51,556 bases of DNA, from the NCBI GenBank assembly GCA_012728725.1, contig JAAYEM010000098.1:1-51556 (forward strand), in the 5' to 3' direction. This document shows positions 16,035-24,160 of this stretch, one piece after another; positions within the stretch are counted from its first letter, which is position 1; every line of letters begins with the position of its first letter. The notes beneath the pieces are model-generated. The model was not told where the DNA came from, did not search any database, and saw only the letters and a program-made list of their open reading frames with translations. The translations under genes were made by a program, and so were the position numbers. The DNA is from Tissierellia bacterium (GTDB taxonomy: Bacteria > Bacillota > Clostridia > Tissierellales > Tepidimicrobiaceae).

Positions 16035-16610
16035 ATGATAAACACCATATGGTTTCTAATGATCTTTATAGGTATCATATATGCAGCATTAAGTGGAAAT
16101 TTAGGGGAAATCAATAACATAATAATAAAGGAGGCAGGGGAAGGGGTAACCTTCGTCCTTGGCCTTATAGGGATTATGTCCTTCTGGATGGGGATTATGA
16201 ATATTGCAGAAAAATCTGGATTGATAAATACCATATCTAAAGGCTTTAGGCCCCTTATTAGGCTCCTATTTCCCGACATTCCAAGGAAGCATCCAGCGGA
16301 GAGGTGGATATTGATGAATTTTATAGCTAATATGTTTGGATTGGGAAATGGGGCTACAGCCTTTGGCCTAAAGGCTATGAAGGAGTTGGACAGTTTAAAC
16401 ACCAATAAAAGGAAGGCCAGTAAGGCCATGGCCATGTTTTTGATAATAAACATGTCCTCCCTACAGATAATCCCCTTAACGGTGATAAAAATTAGATACG
16501 ACTATGGCTCTATTAATCCTACTGGGATAATAGGTATCACCTTATTAGCCACCAGCCTATCTACCCTTACAGCCGCAATAATAGGGAAAATTTTTGAAAG
16601 GGGCTCTTAG
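16035..16610 (+). CDS. spmA: Spore maturation protein A
   Basis: A 191-residue multi-pass membrane protein of the nucleoside-recognition (Gate) domain type, acting with SpmB in spore core dehydration. Four to five hydrophobic segments are visible, with the conserved GLGNGATAFGLKAMKEL stretch near residues 98-114. ATG 16035 lies 7 bp after AAAGGAG. The stop is adjacent to the spmB start. Sigma-E control is likely from the promoter at 15986-16014. Confidence 0.93.
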   Translation: MINTIWFLMIFIGIIYAALSGNLGEINNIIIKEAGEGVTFVLGLIGIMSFWMGIMNIAEKSGLINTISKGFRPLIRLLFPDIPRKHPAERWILMNFIANMFGLGNGATAFGLKAMKELDSLNTNKRKASKAMAMFLIINMSSLQIIPLTVIKIRYDYGSINPTGIIGITLLATSLSTLTAAIIGKIFERGS

Positions 16611-17135
16611 ATGATAGATATTATATCCTTAGGGATAGTACCCTGCCTGGTCTTAATAATACTTGTTCACGGGTATATAAAGAAAATAAATATATATGAT
16701 GCCTTTACTGAGGGGGCTGTAGAGGGGCTTAAAATAGCCATTAAAATCCTGCCCTATACTATAGCCATATTTATAGCCATAGGGATTTTTAGGGCTTCCA
16801 ACGCTTTGGATATGTTTATAGATCTTCTAAATCCTATTACTCAACTATTGGGAATACCCAAGGAGGTCCTTCCCCTAATACTGATTAGGCCCATATCCGG
16901 GTCTGGAGCTTTGGGGGTGGTAAGGGATACCATAAGCCATTATGGTCCAGATTCCTTCCCGGGAGTGGTGGCTTCAGTATTAATGGGCTCATCGGAAACC
17001 ATATTCTACACCATGGCCCTATACTTTGGCTCCATAGGGGTCAAGGACCATGGCTATACTTTGAAGGCCTCCCTCCTATCCTATGTAATATCCATATTTA
17101 TAACCATATTCATATGCGGCATCTTTTATAAATGA
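16611..17135 (+). CDS. spmB: Spore maturation protein B
   Basis: A 174-residue multi-pass membrane protein, partner of SpmA. The Gate-domain signature ILIRPISGSGALGV is present around residues 90-103, followed by GPDSFPGVVASVLMGSSETIFY. The ATG is immediately after the spmA stop, which means coupled translation. A symmetric terminator follows the stop codon. dacB, which accompanies spmAB in B. subtilis, is not present here. Confidence 0.93.
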   Translation: MIDIISLGIVPCLVLIILVHGYIKKINIYDAFTEGAVEGLKIAIKILPYTIAIFIAIGIFRASNALDMFIDLLNPITQLLGIPKEVLPLILIRPISGSGALGVVRDTISHYGPDSFPGVVASVLMGSSETIFYTMALYFGSIGVKDHGYTLKASLLSYVISIFITIFICGIFYK

Positions 17136-17164
17136 ATTGACAGAGGTATAAACCTCTGTCAATT
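17135..17164. terminator. Bidirectional terminator between spmB and yabE
   Basis: AATTGACAGAGG (17135-17146) and CCTCTGTCAATT (17153-17164) form a perfect 12-bp stem with a 6-nt loop between convergent genes. Confidence 0.8.
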
Positions 17165-18188
17165 ATTCTAATATATAAACCTTTACTTTTCTTCTTCCAA
17201 AATTTCTAACCTCTGCAGCTGTTGGGAAGAATAGGTCTATCTTATTGCCCTTAATGGCTCCTCCCGTATCTTCAGCTACACAAAAACCATAGTCTTTGGT
17301 TCCATCAAGGCTTTCCACATATAGTCTAGTTCCCAAAGGAATTACCCTTGGATCCACAGCTACAACTCCCCGTCTAGCCTTAGTACCTGAGGCTGTAATT
17401 CCATAATATTTATCTCCAGGCCTCTTCCCGGTACTTTCATAGGATAGATCATAGGCTGTTGCTGTCATTGTGAGTACCTTTTTGTATCTGAAATTTCCCC
17501 TAGAAGAAGTTTTTACATTCCTGGTACCCTTTTCTGTTATTTTAGGTACTGGTTCCTTAACTACTTCTTCCCCTATAATGTCCTCTGAAATAAGTTGACC
17601 ATTTTCGTATACTTTCTTTATCTTAACCTTTTTTAGGCCATCTTCTCCTTTTTGTATCACATTTACTACACCAAGATCTAATTTATCTGTTTTCTTGACA
17701 ATTTCATCATGGGGAATTGTCTCTTCGGCTTCCTCCACCACTTCCCTAACCTTGATTATTTGTATTTCCATTCCTGGAGCTACTTGATCATTTAAGGCGG
17801 GATAAGTATAGTCTTTTTCTCCTAGCTCAATGTCTAGTTCCTTTAATATGTCTACTACTCTTGTATTGACGGATTCAATATCCAATTTTTTGTCCCCTAT
17901 GGATAATATATAGGGTTTAGCTGTCTTTATGATAATTTTCATATTATCTTCCAATTTTGCATCTAAAGGAGTATTTATATAGCTTTTTTCACCCAATATA
18001 ATACCTTCTGAACTAAGGAGTTCTTCTAGGGTATTGGCATGGGTCCTTATTTCATAACTTTCATCGTCAATTGATATAGTTATATCCTTGGTACTTTGCA
18101 TATATACTCCTAAAGATAGAGTAGTAGCTAGGGCGAGGACAGTCAATACCTTTATGTGGTTAGCCTTGGTGTTTGAAAATTCTTCCAT
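17163..18188 (-). CDS. yabE: YabE-like cell-wall protein (DUF348-G5-3D domains)
   Basis: A 341-residue exported protein. Residues 12-32 are a signal peptide or anchor (VLTVLALATTLSLGVYM). Two DUF348 repeats follow (TLEELLSSEGI, VVDILKELDIELGE), then a G5 domain (residues 150-225) and a C-terminal 3D domain with its three Asp positions (VAVDPRVIPLG, AEDTGGAI, KIDLFF), as in lytic transglycosylase-type Rpf/YabE proteins. It probably remodels peptidoglycan at the cell surface. GGAGGTAAAAAA precedes the ATG. It is encoded opposite to its neighbours. Confidence 0.92.
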   Translation of the reverse strand: MEEFSNTKANHIKVLTVLALATTLSLGVYMQSTKDITISIDDESYEIRTHANTLEELLSSEGIILGEKSYINTPLDAKLEDNMKIIIKTAKPYILSIGDKKLDIESVNTRVVDILKELDIELGEKDYTYPALNDQVAPGMEIQIIKVREVVEEAEETIPHDEIVKKTDKLDLGVVNVIQKGEDGLKKVKIKKVYENGQLISEDIIGEEVVKEPVPKITEKGTRNVKTSSRGNFRYKKVLTMTATAYDLSYESTGKRPGDKYYGITASGTKARRGVVAVDPRVIPLGTRLYVESLDGTKDYGFCVAEDTGGAIKGNKIDLFFPTAAEVRNFGRRKVKVYILE

Positions 18189-18220
18189 TTTTTTACCTCC
18201 TATAAAGTTGACTGTATAGT

Positions 18221-18249
18221 ATTCTATTCAAAAAGTATTTTACTGTCAA
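18221..18249 (-). promoter_or_regulatory. Sigma-A promoter of yabE
   Basis: On the minus strand TTGACA (18244-18249) and TAGAAT (18221-18226) are 17 bp apart, about 25 nt from the ribosome binding site. The short leader leaves no room for a riboswitch. Confidence 0.7.
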
Positions 18250-18594
18250 ATTTTTGCATAAAATTTCCAGTGGGCCACTAGGAATAAGATATAATCAAGC
18301 TTTCCAGACTTCGGAAATTATTATCCCCAATATTTACTAAAATATTCTATAAATTGAAAAAGTCCTGTAGGATAGGATTAAAGGGGGATTAGGATAGATG
18401 AATAGAAAATTTATAGGAGGTCAATAGAAATTTTCCAAAAAAATTATTAAAATTTTGTAACAATTGCTGGGGAACTGATAAAAACTTGGATACAGGCAAT
18501 TTCCAATATTATATCAACTGGGAGAGGTGGGTTTTATGGCCACCTGTTTTAGAATTTAAGGAGAGATTCTACATCTATGTTTATGGCTGTAACC

Positions 18595-18705
18595 GGCATA
18601 TTTATAAAGAACGGCTCTCCGATTCAAGATTTGGAAAATATCACGACCCGGGGAGAAAATTTTCACAAATCTTTCATAGTCGAGCCTTATCTTTATAAAT
18701 ATGCC
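18595..18705 (-). repeat. Interspersed palindromic element, copy C (short form)
   Basis: GGCATATTTATAAAGA and TCTTTATAAATATGCC form near-perfect terminal inverted repeats. On the minus strand it reads AAGATAAGGCTCGACTATG, AAAGATTTG, TTTTCTCCCCGGGTCGTGATA, CAAATCTTGAA, GAGCCG, matching copy A without the central hairpin. Where copy A pairs GATCC with GGATC, this copy pairs GGCTC with GAGCC. Other than this element and the half copy below, the roughly 600-bp gap at 18189-18794 shows only A/T-rich sequence and a small AGGTGG/CCACCT hairpin near 18525-18545. Confidence 0.75.
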
Positions 18706-18740
18706 TGTAATATTGTAGCTTAATTAAACTTAGGCTTAGT

Positions 18741-18770
18741 GCATCGGAGAGGCGGTCTTTATAAATAAGC
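18741..18770 (+). repeat. Detached right end of interspersed palindromic element
   Basis: ATCGGAGAGGCGGTCTTTAT and the following AAATAAGC resemble the right end of copy C (TCGGAGAGCCGTTCTTTATA) in the opposite orientation to copy C. It looks like a half element left by rearrangement. Confidence 0.5.
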
Positions 18771-18794
18771 TTCTAAGGTTGTAGTCCCATAAGT

Positions 18795-19136
18795 TTAAAG
18801 AGCCCCAGTATATCCATTGTAATCGTCATAGGGCATTTCCATTGGATGATCTGGATACATAGGATGGTATCCACACTGCATCATGCAGACCCTAATACAA
18901 TCCCTAAACCTAGGATCCATTATAGGGCATGTAATGGGCATTATGGGTCCATAGGGTTCATAGGGCATGTCGTAAGGCATTGGTTCATAGGGCATGTCGT
19001 AAGGCATTGGTTCATAGGGCATATCGTAAGGCATAGGCTCATAGGGCATGGGCCCGTAAGGCATTTGCCTGCAAGGATCCATGGGATATAGGGGTGGCAC
19101 TGCCGGATGGGTATATTTATTATTTTGTGCATCCAT
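18795..19136 (-). CDS. Met/Pro/Tyr-rich repeat protein, likely spore coat component
   Basis: A 113-residue low-complexity protein. Residues 25-62 are tandem PYEPM-PYDM units (27-nt DNA repeats at about 18950-19050). The C-terminal half has four Cys (ITCPIM, CIRVCMMQC) and ends with Tyr/Gly-rich YDDYNGYTGAL. No signal peptide or membrane segment is present. Composition is like small coat proteins of spores, where Tyr and Cys permit cross-linking, but no named family was recognised. AAAGGAG lies 8 bp before the ATG. Confidence 0.65.
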   Translation of the reverse strand: MDAQNNKYTHPAVPPLYPMDPCRQMPYGPMPYEPMPYDMPYEPMPYDMPYEPMPYDMPYEPYGPIMPITCPIMDPRFRDCIRVCMMQCGYHPMYPDHPMEMPYDDYNGYTGAL

Positions 19137-19223
19137 AAGATCAACTCCTTTTATTATTAACTAATATCAGTATATGAAGAATTCTTATCTTGGCTACAGA
19201 AAATCAATGATAAATCTATTTCC

Positions 19224-19252
19224 TTGACAAAACTAATATTTTCCTGTATATT
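19224..19252 (+). promoter_or_regulatory. Sigma-A promoter of metG
   Basis: TTGACA (19224-19229) and TATATT (19247-19252) with 17-bp spacing, upstream of the T-box leader. Confidence 0.8.
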
Positions 19253-19289
19253 TATTAAGTAAATAAACCACCCTAGGATAATAAATAAA

Positions 19290-19628
19290 GGTAATGATGG
19301 GAAGAGTAGGATTAATTTTAAACTTTAGAGAGCCGGGCTTGGTGGAAACCGGTGTTTAAATTAATCCGAAGATGGCCCCTAAACTGTATGGCTGAAATCA
19401 AGTAGGCTATAACGGCAGCACCCGTTATCATGTGCAAGGTTATGTGCGACAAGAGGGACTTCTCACTGGCTCAAATCTTGTTCCCATAGAGCCATGATTT
19501 GCCACAGGGAGAACCGTCCCCATGGTCTCATGTCTCATAACCTACAGAGGTTTAAACTGCGAAGTTTAAACGAATTAGAGTGGTAACACGGAAGATACCT
19601 TCGTCTCTATATTTGGACGGAGGTTTTT
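19290..19628 (+). promoter_or_regulatory. Methionine T-box leader
   Basis: A classic T-box riboswitch. Stem I has the AG-rich bulge and distal loop (GAGAGCCGGGCTTGGTGGAA). A candidate AUG (Met) specifier is at 19372-19374. TAGGCTATAACGG and CCGTTA form the next stem. The T-box sequence GAGTGGTAACACGG is at 19578-19591. The terminator ACCTTCGTC (19597-19605) pairs with GACGGAGGT (19616-19624) before TTTTT. Uncharged tRNA-Met would stabilise the antiterminator and switch on metG. Confidence 0.9.
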
Positions 19629-19662
19629 AATTTGGTCAAATTTAATATTGGGAGGGAGAAGG

Positions 19663-21612
19663 ATGAAAAAGTTCTATATAACCACACCTATATATTATCC
19701 AAATGACAACCTTCACATAGGCCATACTTATACTACGGTGGCGGCTGATGTATTGAAAAAGTTTAAGATTGCCCAAGGCTACGATGCCTTCCTAGTAACA
19801 GGCTCCGATGAGCACGGCCAGAAGATTCAGGAGAAGGCTAGGGAAAACAATATGGAGCCTAAGGAATATGTGGATGGAATAGTTAGAGACATAAAGAAAC
19901 TTTGGAGTATGCTGGAGATATCCTACGATGAATTTATAAGGACCACCGATGAGAAACATGAGAAGGCGGTACAGAAGATATTTGAAAAATTATACCAACA
20001 GGGGGATATTTATAAATCCTACTATGAAGGCTTATACTGTACCCCTTGCGAGGCCTTTTGGTCAGAGAGCCAATTAGAAGATGGTAAATGTCCAGACTGT
20101 GGTAGAGAAGTCCATATGGCCAAGGAGGAGGCCTACTTCTTTAGGCTATCCAAGTATAAGGATAGGCTTATCCAGCTATTTAAGGATAATCCAGAATTTT
20201 TAGAGCCAGAATCCAGGAAGAATGAGATGCTAAACAATTTCTTAAATGAAGGGCTGGAGGATTTATGTGTATCTAGGACCAGCTTTGACTGGGGAATCCA
20301 GGTACCCTTTGATCCTAAACATGTAGTATATGTATGGATAGATGCTCTATCCTGCTACATTACAGCCCTGGGATATGGTTCAGAAGATGATGAAAACTTC
20401 AAAAAATATTGGCCAGCTGATGTTCACCTGGTAGGAAAGGAGATAGTCAGATTCCATACCATCATATGGCCTGCCCTACTTATGGCGTTAGGTTTAGAAG
20501 TACCTAAAAAGGTATTTGGCCACGGCTGGATCCTATTTGAAGATGATAAGATGTCAAAATCCAAGGGTAACGTCATATACCCTGAGCCTATAATAGAGCT
20601 TTATGGAATAGATGCCTTTAAATATTTCCTATTAAGGGAGTTTTCCTTTGGTCAAGATGGTTCCTTCTCCAGGGAAAAATTCCTACAGAGATTCAATTCT
20701 GACCTAGCCAATGACCTAGGGAACTTGGTTAGCAGAACCGTTACAATGGTAGAAAAATATAATGGAGGAATACTACCAGAGCCTGTTGAGAAGGAAGAAA
20801 TAGACCAATCCTTGATAGAGCTGGCAACCAGTACAGCAGCAAGGGTAGAAGAAAACATGGATAGATTAAACTACAGCCAGGCCTTAGAGGAGATATGGAA
20901 ATTAGTTAGAAGGACCAATAAGTATATAGATGAGACCACCCCATGGATTCTAGCCAAGGAAGAAAGGAAGGAAAGGCTGGATACCGTATTATATAATCTA
21001 ACTGAGAGTATAAGGATTATAGCCACCTTGATAAATCCCTTTATGGAAAGGACCTCTAAGGAGATATTGAAGCAAATTGGATTACCAGAAAATATTAAGT
21101 GGGAAGATACAAAGAAATGGGGTAAAATAGAAGCAGGTACCAAAGTGGAAAGGGGCCAGGTCCTATTCCCAAGGCTGGATGTGGAAAAGGAATTAGAAAG
21201 GCTTAATAAGGCCAATGAGGAATTGATTAGGCAAAGGAGTAAAAAGAAAGTGGAAGAGAAGAAAGTAGAAGCTGAAAAAACTGAGGAAGAATATATAAGC
21301 ATAGATGATTTTGCTAAAATTCAATTTAAGGTAGCGGAAATAATAGATGTTAAGGACCATCCAAAGGCGGACAGACTATTGATACTAAAGCTTAAGGTAG
21401 GAGAGGAGACAAGGCAGGTAGTATCTGGAATTAAGGAATACTATTCAGCAGAGGAGCTAATAGGCAAGAAGGTGGTCATAGTTGCTAATCTAAAACCCAT
21501 CAAACTAAGGGGAGAAGAATCTAGGGGTATGATATTGGCAGCGGAAAAGGATGGAAAGCTGACCTTAGTGTCTACTTTAGAAGATATTGAATCTGGAGCT
21601 ATAATATCATAG
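19663..21612 (+). CDS. metG: Methionine--tRNA ligase
   Basis: A 649-residue class I aminoacyl-tRNA synthetase. HIGH is at residues 18-21 and KMSKS at 296-300. The zinc knuckle uses C126, C129, C143, C146. Residues 540-649 form the C-terminal OB-fold tRNA-binding (Trbp111-like) domain that also dimerises the enzyme, after a Lys/Glu-rich linker. A TTG at 19648 is in frame but GGGAGGGAGAAGG makes ATG 19663 the start. Expression is controlled by the T-box upstream. Confidence 0.97.
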   Translation: MKKFYITTPIYYPNDNLHIGHTYTTVAADVLKKFKIAQGYDAFLVTGSDEHGQKIQEKARENNMEPKEYVDGIVRDIKKLWSMLEISYDEFIRTTDEKHEKAVQKIFEKLYQQGDIYKSYYEGLYCTPCEAFWSESQLEDGKCPDCGREVHMAKEEAYFFRLSKYKDRLIQLFKDNPEFLEPESRKNEMLNNFLNEGLEDLCVSRTSFDWGIQVPFDPKHVVYVWIDALSCYITALGYGSEDDENFKKYWPADVHLVGKEIVRFHTIIWPALLMALGLEVPKKVFGHGWILFEDDKMSKSKGNVIYPEPIIELYGIDAFKYFLLREFSFGQDGSFSREKFLQRFNSDLANDLGNLVSRTVTMVEKYNGGILPEPVEKEEIDQSLIELATSTAARVEENMDRLNYSQALEEIWKLVRRTNKYIDETTPWILAKEERKERLDTVLYNLTESIRIIATLINPFMERTSKEILKQIGLPENIKWEDTKKWGKIEAGTKVERGQVLFPRLDVEKELERLNKANEELIRQRSKKKVEEKKVEAEKTEEEYISIDDFAKIQFKVAEIIDVKDHPKADRLLILKLKVGEETRQVVSGIKEYYSAEELIGKKVVIVANLKPIKLRGEESRGMILAAEKDGKLTLVSTLEDIESGAIIS

Positions 21613-21679
21613 AAAACTTAAAGGGCAGGATATTTGGAAAGTATAGGATAATATCAACAAATTATAAAGGATAATATTA

Positions 21680-21847
21680 GCAAATTATTAAAGATAAGAT
21701 CCGACTGTGAAAGATTCGCCTGAAGTATCCGACTAAGGGGAGAAAATCGTTTGGCCGCTTCCTAAGCCATAGCGAATAAGCGGCCATTTTCTCCCCCGGG
21801 TCGTGATACTTCACGAATCTTGAACCGGAGGATCGTTCTTTATAATT
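21680..21847 (+). repeat. Interspersed palindromic element, copy A (full length)
   Basis: The ends are inverted (GCAAATTATTAAAGATAAGA and TTCTTTATAATTGC). Going inward, GATCC pairs with GGATC, AAGATTC with GAATCTT, TGAAGTATC with GATACTTCA, GGGGAGAAAAT with ATTTTCTCCCC, and TGGCCGCTT with AAGCGGCCA around the central loop. The whole element can fold as one long interrupted hairpin. It fills the gap of about 320 bp between metG and tatD; no gene was seen there. Confidence 0.8.
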
Positions 21848-21935
21848 GCCATAACTCTCCCTATAATTTGTCTAATAAAGTAATTTAAATAATTGGCTTC
21901 CATTCCTGCCTTGAGTACTATAAAGGAGTGAAAGG

Positions 21936-22703
21936 ATGTTAATAGATAGTCACGCCCATTTAGATGATAGGAGATTTGATAGGGATAGGGATAGATTGAT
22001 TAGGGACTTAAAGAATCAGGGAGTAGATCTGGTCATTAATCCTGGAGCAGATCTTCAGTCCAGCATAAAGGCTGTATCCCTGGCAGAGGAATATGATAAT
22101 ATATATGCAGCAGTAGGAATACACCCCCATTCAGCCAAGGAGATGGAGGATTCAACCATTGAAATATTAAAATCCCTAGCTGGCAGGGATAAGGTAATAG
22201 CCATAGGGGAGATTGGACTGGACTACTATTATGACAATTCTCCCAGGGATGTCCAAAGGAAAAGGTTTATAGAGCAGTTAAATCTGGCCAAGGAGTTAAA
22301 GCTGCCAGTTATAATCCACAGCAGAGACGCTGCCCAGGATACCTTCAATATACTGAAGGATGCCCAGGATGGTAGCTTAGAAGGGGTCCTTCACTGCTAT
22401 TCAGGTAGTGCAGAGATGGCTTTAGAATATATTAAGCTAGGCTTCTATATATCCTTAGCGGGGCCTGTAACCTTCAAAAATGCCAAGGTGCCAAAGGAGG
22501 TAGCCAAGGCAGTACCTTTAGACAAATTCTTGATAGAAACCGATTCCCCCTACCTAACACCAGAGCCTTACAGGGGCAAGAGGAATGAACCTACCTATGT
22601 AAGGTATGTGGCTGGCACCATAGCTGAACTAAGGGGAAGTAGCTTTGAGGAAATAGCAAGAAGGGCAGCCGAGAATACCAAAAAACTGTTTAAAATAGAC
22701 TAG
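21936..22703 (+). CDS. tatD: TatD family metal-dependent hydrolase/DNase
   Basis: A 255-residue TIM-barrel hydrolase. SHAHLDD at the N-terminus, the Glu in GEIGLDYYY, VIIHSRDA, HCYSG and ETDSPYL supply the metal ligands. Members are 3'-5' exonucleases linked to DNA repair. The order metG-tatD-(yabE)-rnmV-rsmA is preserved from B. subtilis except that yabE has moved. ATG 21936 follows AAAGGAGTGAAAGG. Confidence 0.93.
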   Translation: MLIDSHAHLDDRRFDRDRDRLIRDLKNQGVDLVINPGADLQSSIKAVSLAEEYDNIYAAVGIHPHSAKEMEDSTIEILKSLAGRDKVIAIGEIGLDYYYDNSPRDVQRKRFIEQLNLAKELKLPVIIHSRDAAQDTFNILKDAQDGSLEGVLHCYSGSAEMALEYIKLGFYISLAGPVTFKNAKVPKEVAKAVPLDKFLIETDSPYLTPEPYRGKRNEPTYVRYVAGTIAELRGSSFEEIARRAAENTKKLFKID

Positions 22704-22727
22704 GCAATATAAAAGGGGTTGTTTATT

Positions 22728-23273
22728 TTGATAAAGGAAATAATAGTTGTAGAAGGAAGGGACGATATAACTGCAGTAAAAAATGCAGTAGAGGCGGAGG
22801 TAATAGCTACAGGGGGATTTGGATACAGCAAGGAATTTGTGGAGAACCTAAAGGTAATTGCCGAGAAAAGGGGAATCATAATATTAACGGATCCAGACCA
22901 TGCTGGTGAGAGGATAAGAAGAGATTTAGCCAAACATATTAAGAAGTGCAAACACGCCTTCCTACCCCAGGGAAAGGCCTTTAAAAATGGGGATATTGGA
23001 GTGGAAAATGCTACAAAAGAGGACATTATAGAGGCCATCAAAAGGGCCCGGCCAACCATGACCAAAAGAAGGGAAGAGTTTACAAAAGGGGATTTAATTG
23101 AATATGGATTGGCTGGTGGAGTAGGCAGCAAGAGAAAGAGGGAAATATTAGGGGACCTTTTAGGAATAGGCTATGGAAACTCCAAACAGTTTTTAAGTAG
23201 GTTAAACAATTTTGGAATAAGCAGGGAAGAATTTATAAGGGCACTGGAGATGGTAGATAATTATGAAGGATAA
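22728..23273 (+). CDS. rnmV: Ribonuclease M5
   Basis: A 181-residue Toprim-fold RNase maturing 5S rRNA in low-GC Gram-positives. The catalytic glutamate is in VVEGRDD and the metal aspartates in LTDPDHAGERIRR; GGVGSKRKRE is in the C-terminal RNA-binding domain. TTG 22719 directly abuts the AAAAGGGG ribosome binding site, so TTG 22728 (9 bp spacing) is chosen. The 3' end overlaps rsmA by 11 bp. Confidence 0.93.
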   Translation: MIKEIIVVEGRDDITAVKNAVEAEVIATGGFGYSKEFVENLKVIAEKRGIIILTDPDHAGERIRRDLAKHIKKCKHAFLPQGKAFKNGDIGVENATKEDIIEAIKRARPTMTKRREEFTKGDLIEYGLAGGVGSKRKREILGDLLGIGYGNSKQFLSRLNNFGISREEFIRALEMVDNYEG

Positions 23274-24132
23274 AAGATTATACTCTCCCAAGTATATTAA
23301 ATATATTTTAGATAAATACGGTTTTACATTTTCAAAGGCTTTAGGACAGAATTTCCTAATAGATGGAAATATAGTGAGAAAGATAAGCCAGCAGGCAAAT
23401 ATTACAAAAGAGGATTATGTTTTGGAAATAGGGCCGGGAATTGGCACCTTAACGGAGGAGTTGGCCTTAAATGCCAAAAATGTGGTGGCAGTAGAATTAG
23501 ATGAAAAGCTCCTTCCCATATTGGCTGAAACCCTGAAGGATTATGAAAATGTGGAAATTATTCATGGGGATATTTTAAAGGTAGATATTGAAAGTATAAT
23601 AGAAGAAAAACTAGGGGAAGGGCCTATTAAGGTGGTGGCCAACCTACCCTACTATGTTACCACCCCCATAATAGCCAGGCTAATAGAGGAGGATTTAAAT
23701 ATAGAATCCATAACAGTAATGGTACAAAAAGAGGTGGCCCAGCGGATAGTTGCAGGCCCTGGCAGCAAACAATACGGTTCCCTTACCGTATTTGTAAACT
23801 TTTTTACCCAGCCCCAAATAGTAATTGAAGTACCCAAGACTGTATTCATGCCCCAGCCCAAGGTGGATTCGGCTGTAATTAGATTAGATTTAAAAAAGGA
23901 ACTACCTGATGTAGATAGGAAAGTATTTTTCAAGGTGGTAAAGGCTGCCTTCGGGAAGAGGAGGAAGACCATATTAAATTCCCTATCATCCAGCCAATTG
24001 ACCCCTGACAAGGATACAATGAGAAAGGTATTAGAAGCATGTAATATACCCCTGAATGCAAGGGCAGAGGACTTAAAAATTGAAGATTTCCTAAAGATTA
24101 GTAAAACATTACCCTCCTTAGACATATATTAA
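23263..24132 (+). CDS. rsmA: 16S rRNA dimethyladenosine transferase (KsgA)
   Basis: A 289-residue methyltransferase dimethylating two adjacent adenosines near the 3' end of 16S rRNA. LGQNFLID at the N-terminus, LEIGPGIGTLT for SAM binding and NLPYYVTTPI as the catalytic motif are all present. It overlaps rnmV, giving coupled translation. The last codons contain TACCCTCCTT, the 5' arm of the hairpin that hides the next gene's ribosome binding site. Confidence 0.96.
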   Translation: MKDKRLYSPKYIKYILDKYGFTFSKALGQNFLIDGNIVRKISQQANITKEDYVLEIGPGIGTLTEELALNAKNVVAVELDEKLLPILAETLKDYENVEIIHGDILKVDIESIIEEKLGEGPIKVVANLPYYVTTPIIARLIEEDLNIESITVMVQKEVAQRIVAGPGSKQYGSLTVFVNFFTQPQIVIEVPKTVFMPQPKVDSAVIRLDLKKELPDVDRKVFFKVVKAAFGKRRKTILNSLSSSQLTPDKDTMRKVLEACNIPLNARAEDLKIEDFLKISKTLPSLDIY

Positions 24133-24156
24133 TATAAAGATTTAAAAAGGAGGGTA
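24110..24156 (+). promoter_or_regulatory. SD-sequestering hairpin and sigma-E-like -10 before the 24161 gene
   Basis: TACCCTCCTT (24110-24119) and AAGGAGGGTA (24147-24156) form a perfect 10-bp stem whose 3' arm is the Shine-Dalgarno sequence. The loop holds CATATATT (24123-24130), identical to the proposed spmA sigma-E -10. The -35 region (TAAAACA) is a poor match. Confidence 0.45.
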
Positions 24157-24160
24157 TTTG

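Noticed and set aside
18189-18480. Possible c-di-AMP riboswitch upstream of yabE
   Set aside because: The promoter at 18221-18249 leaves a leader too short, and I see none of the riboswitch's conserved segments.
18486-18698. A 70-codon plus-strand ORF before the coat-like gene
   Set aside because: It runs through palindromic element C, has no ribosome binding site and no protein-like composition; the element explains the sequence.
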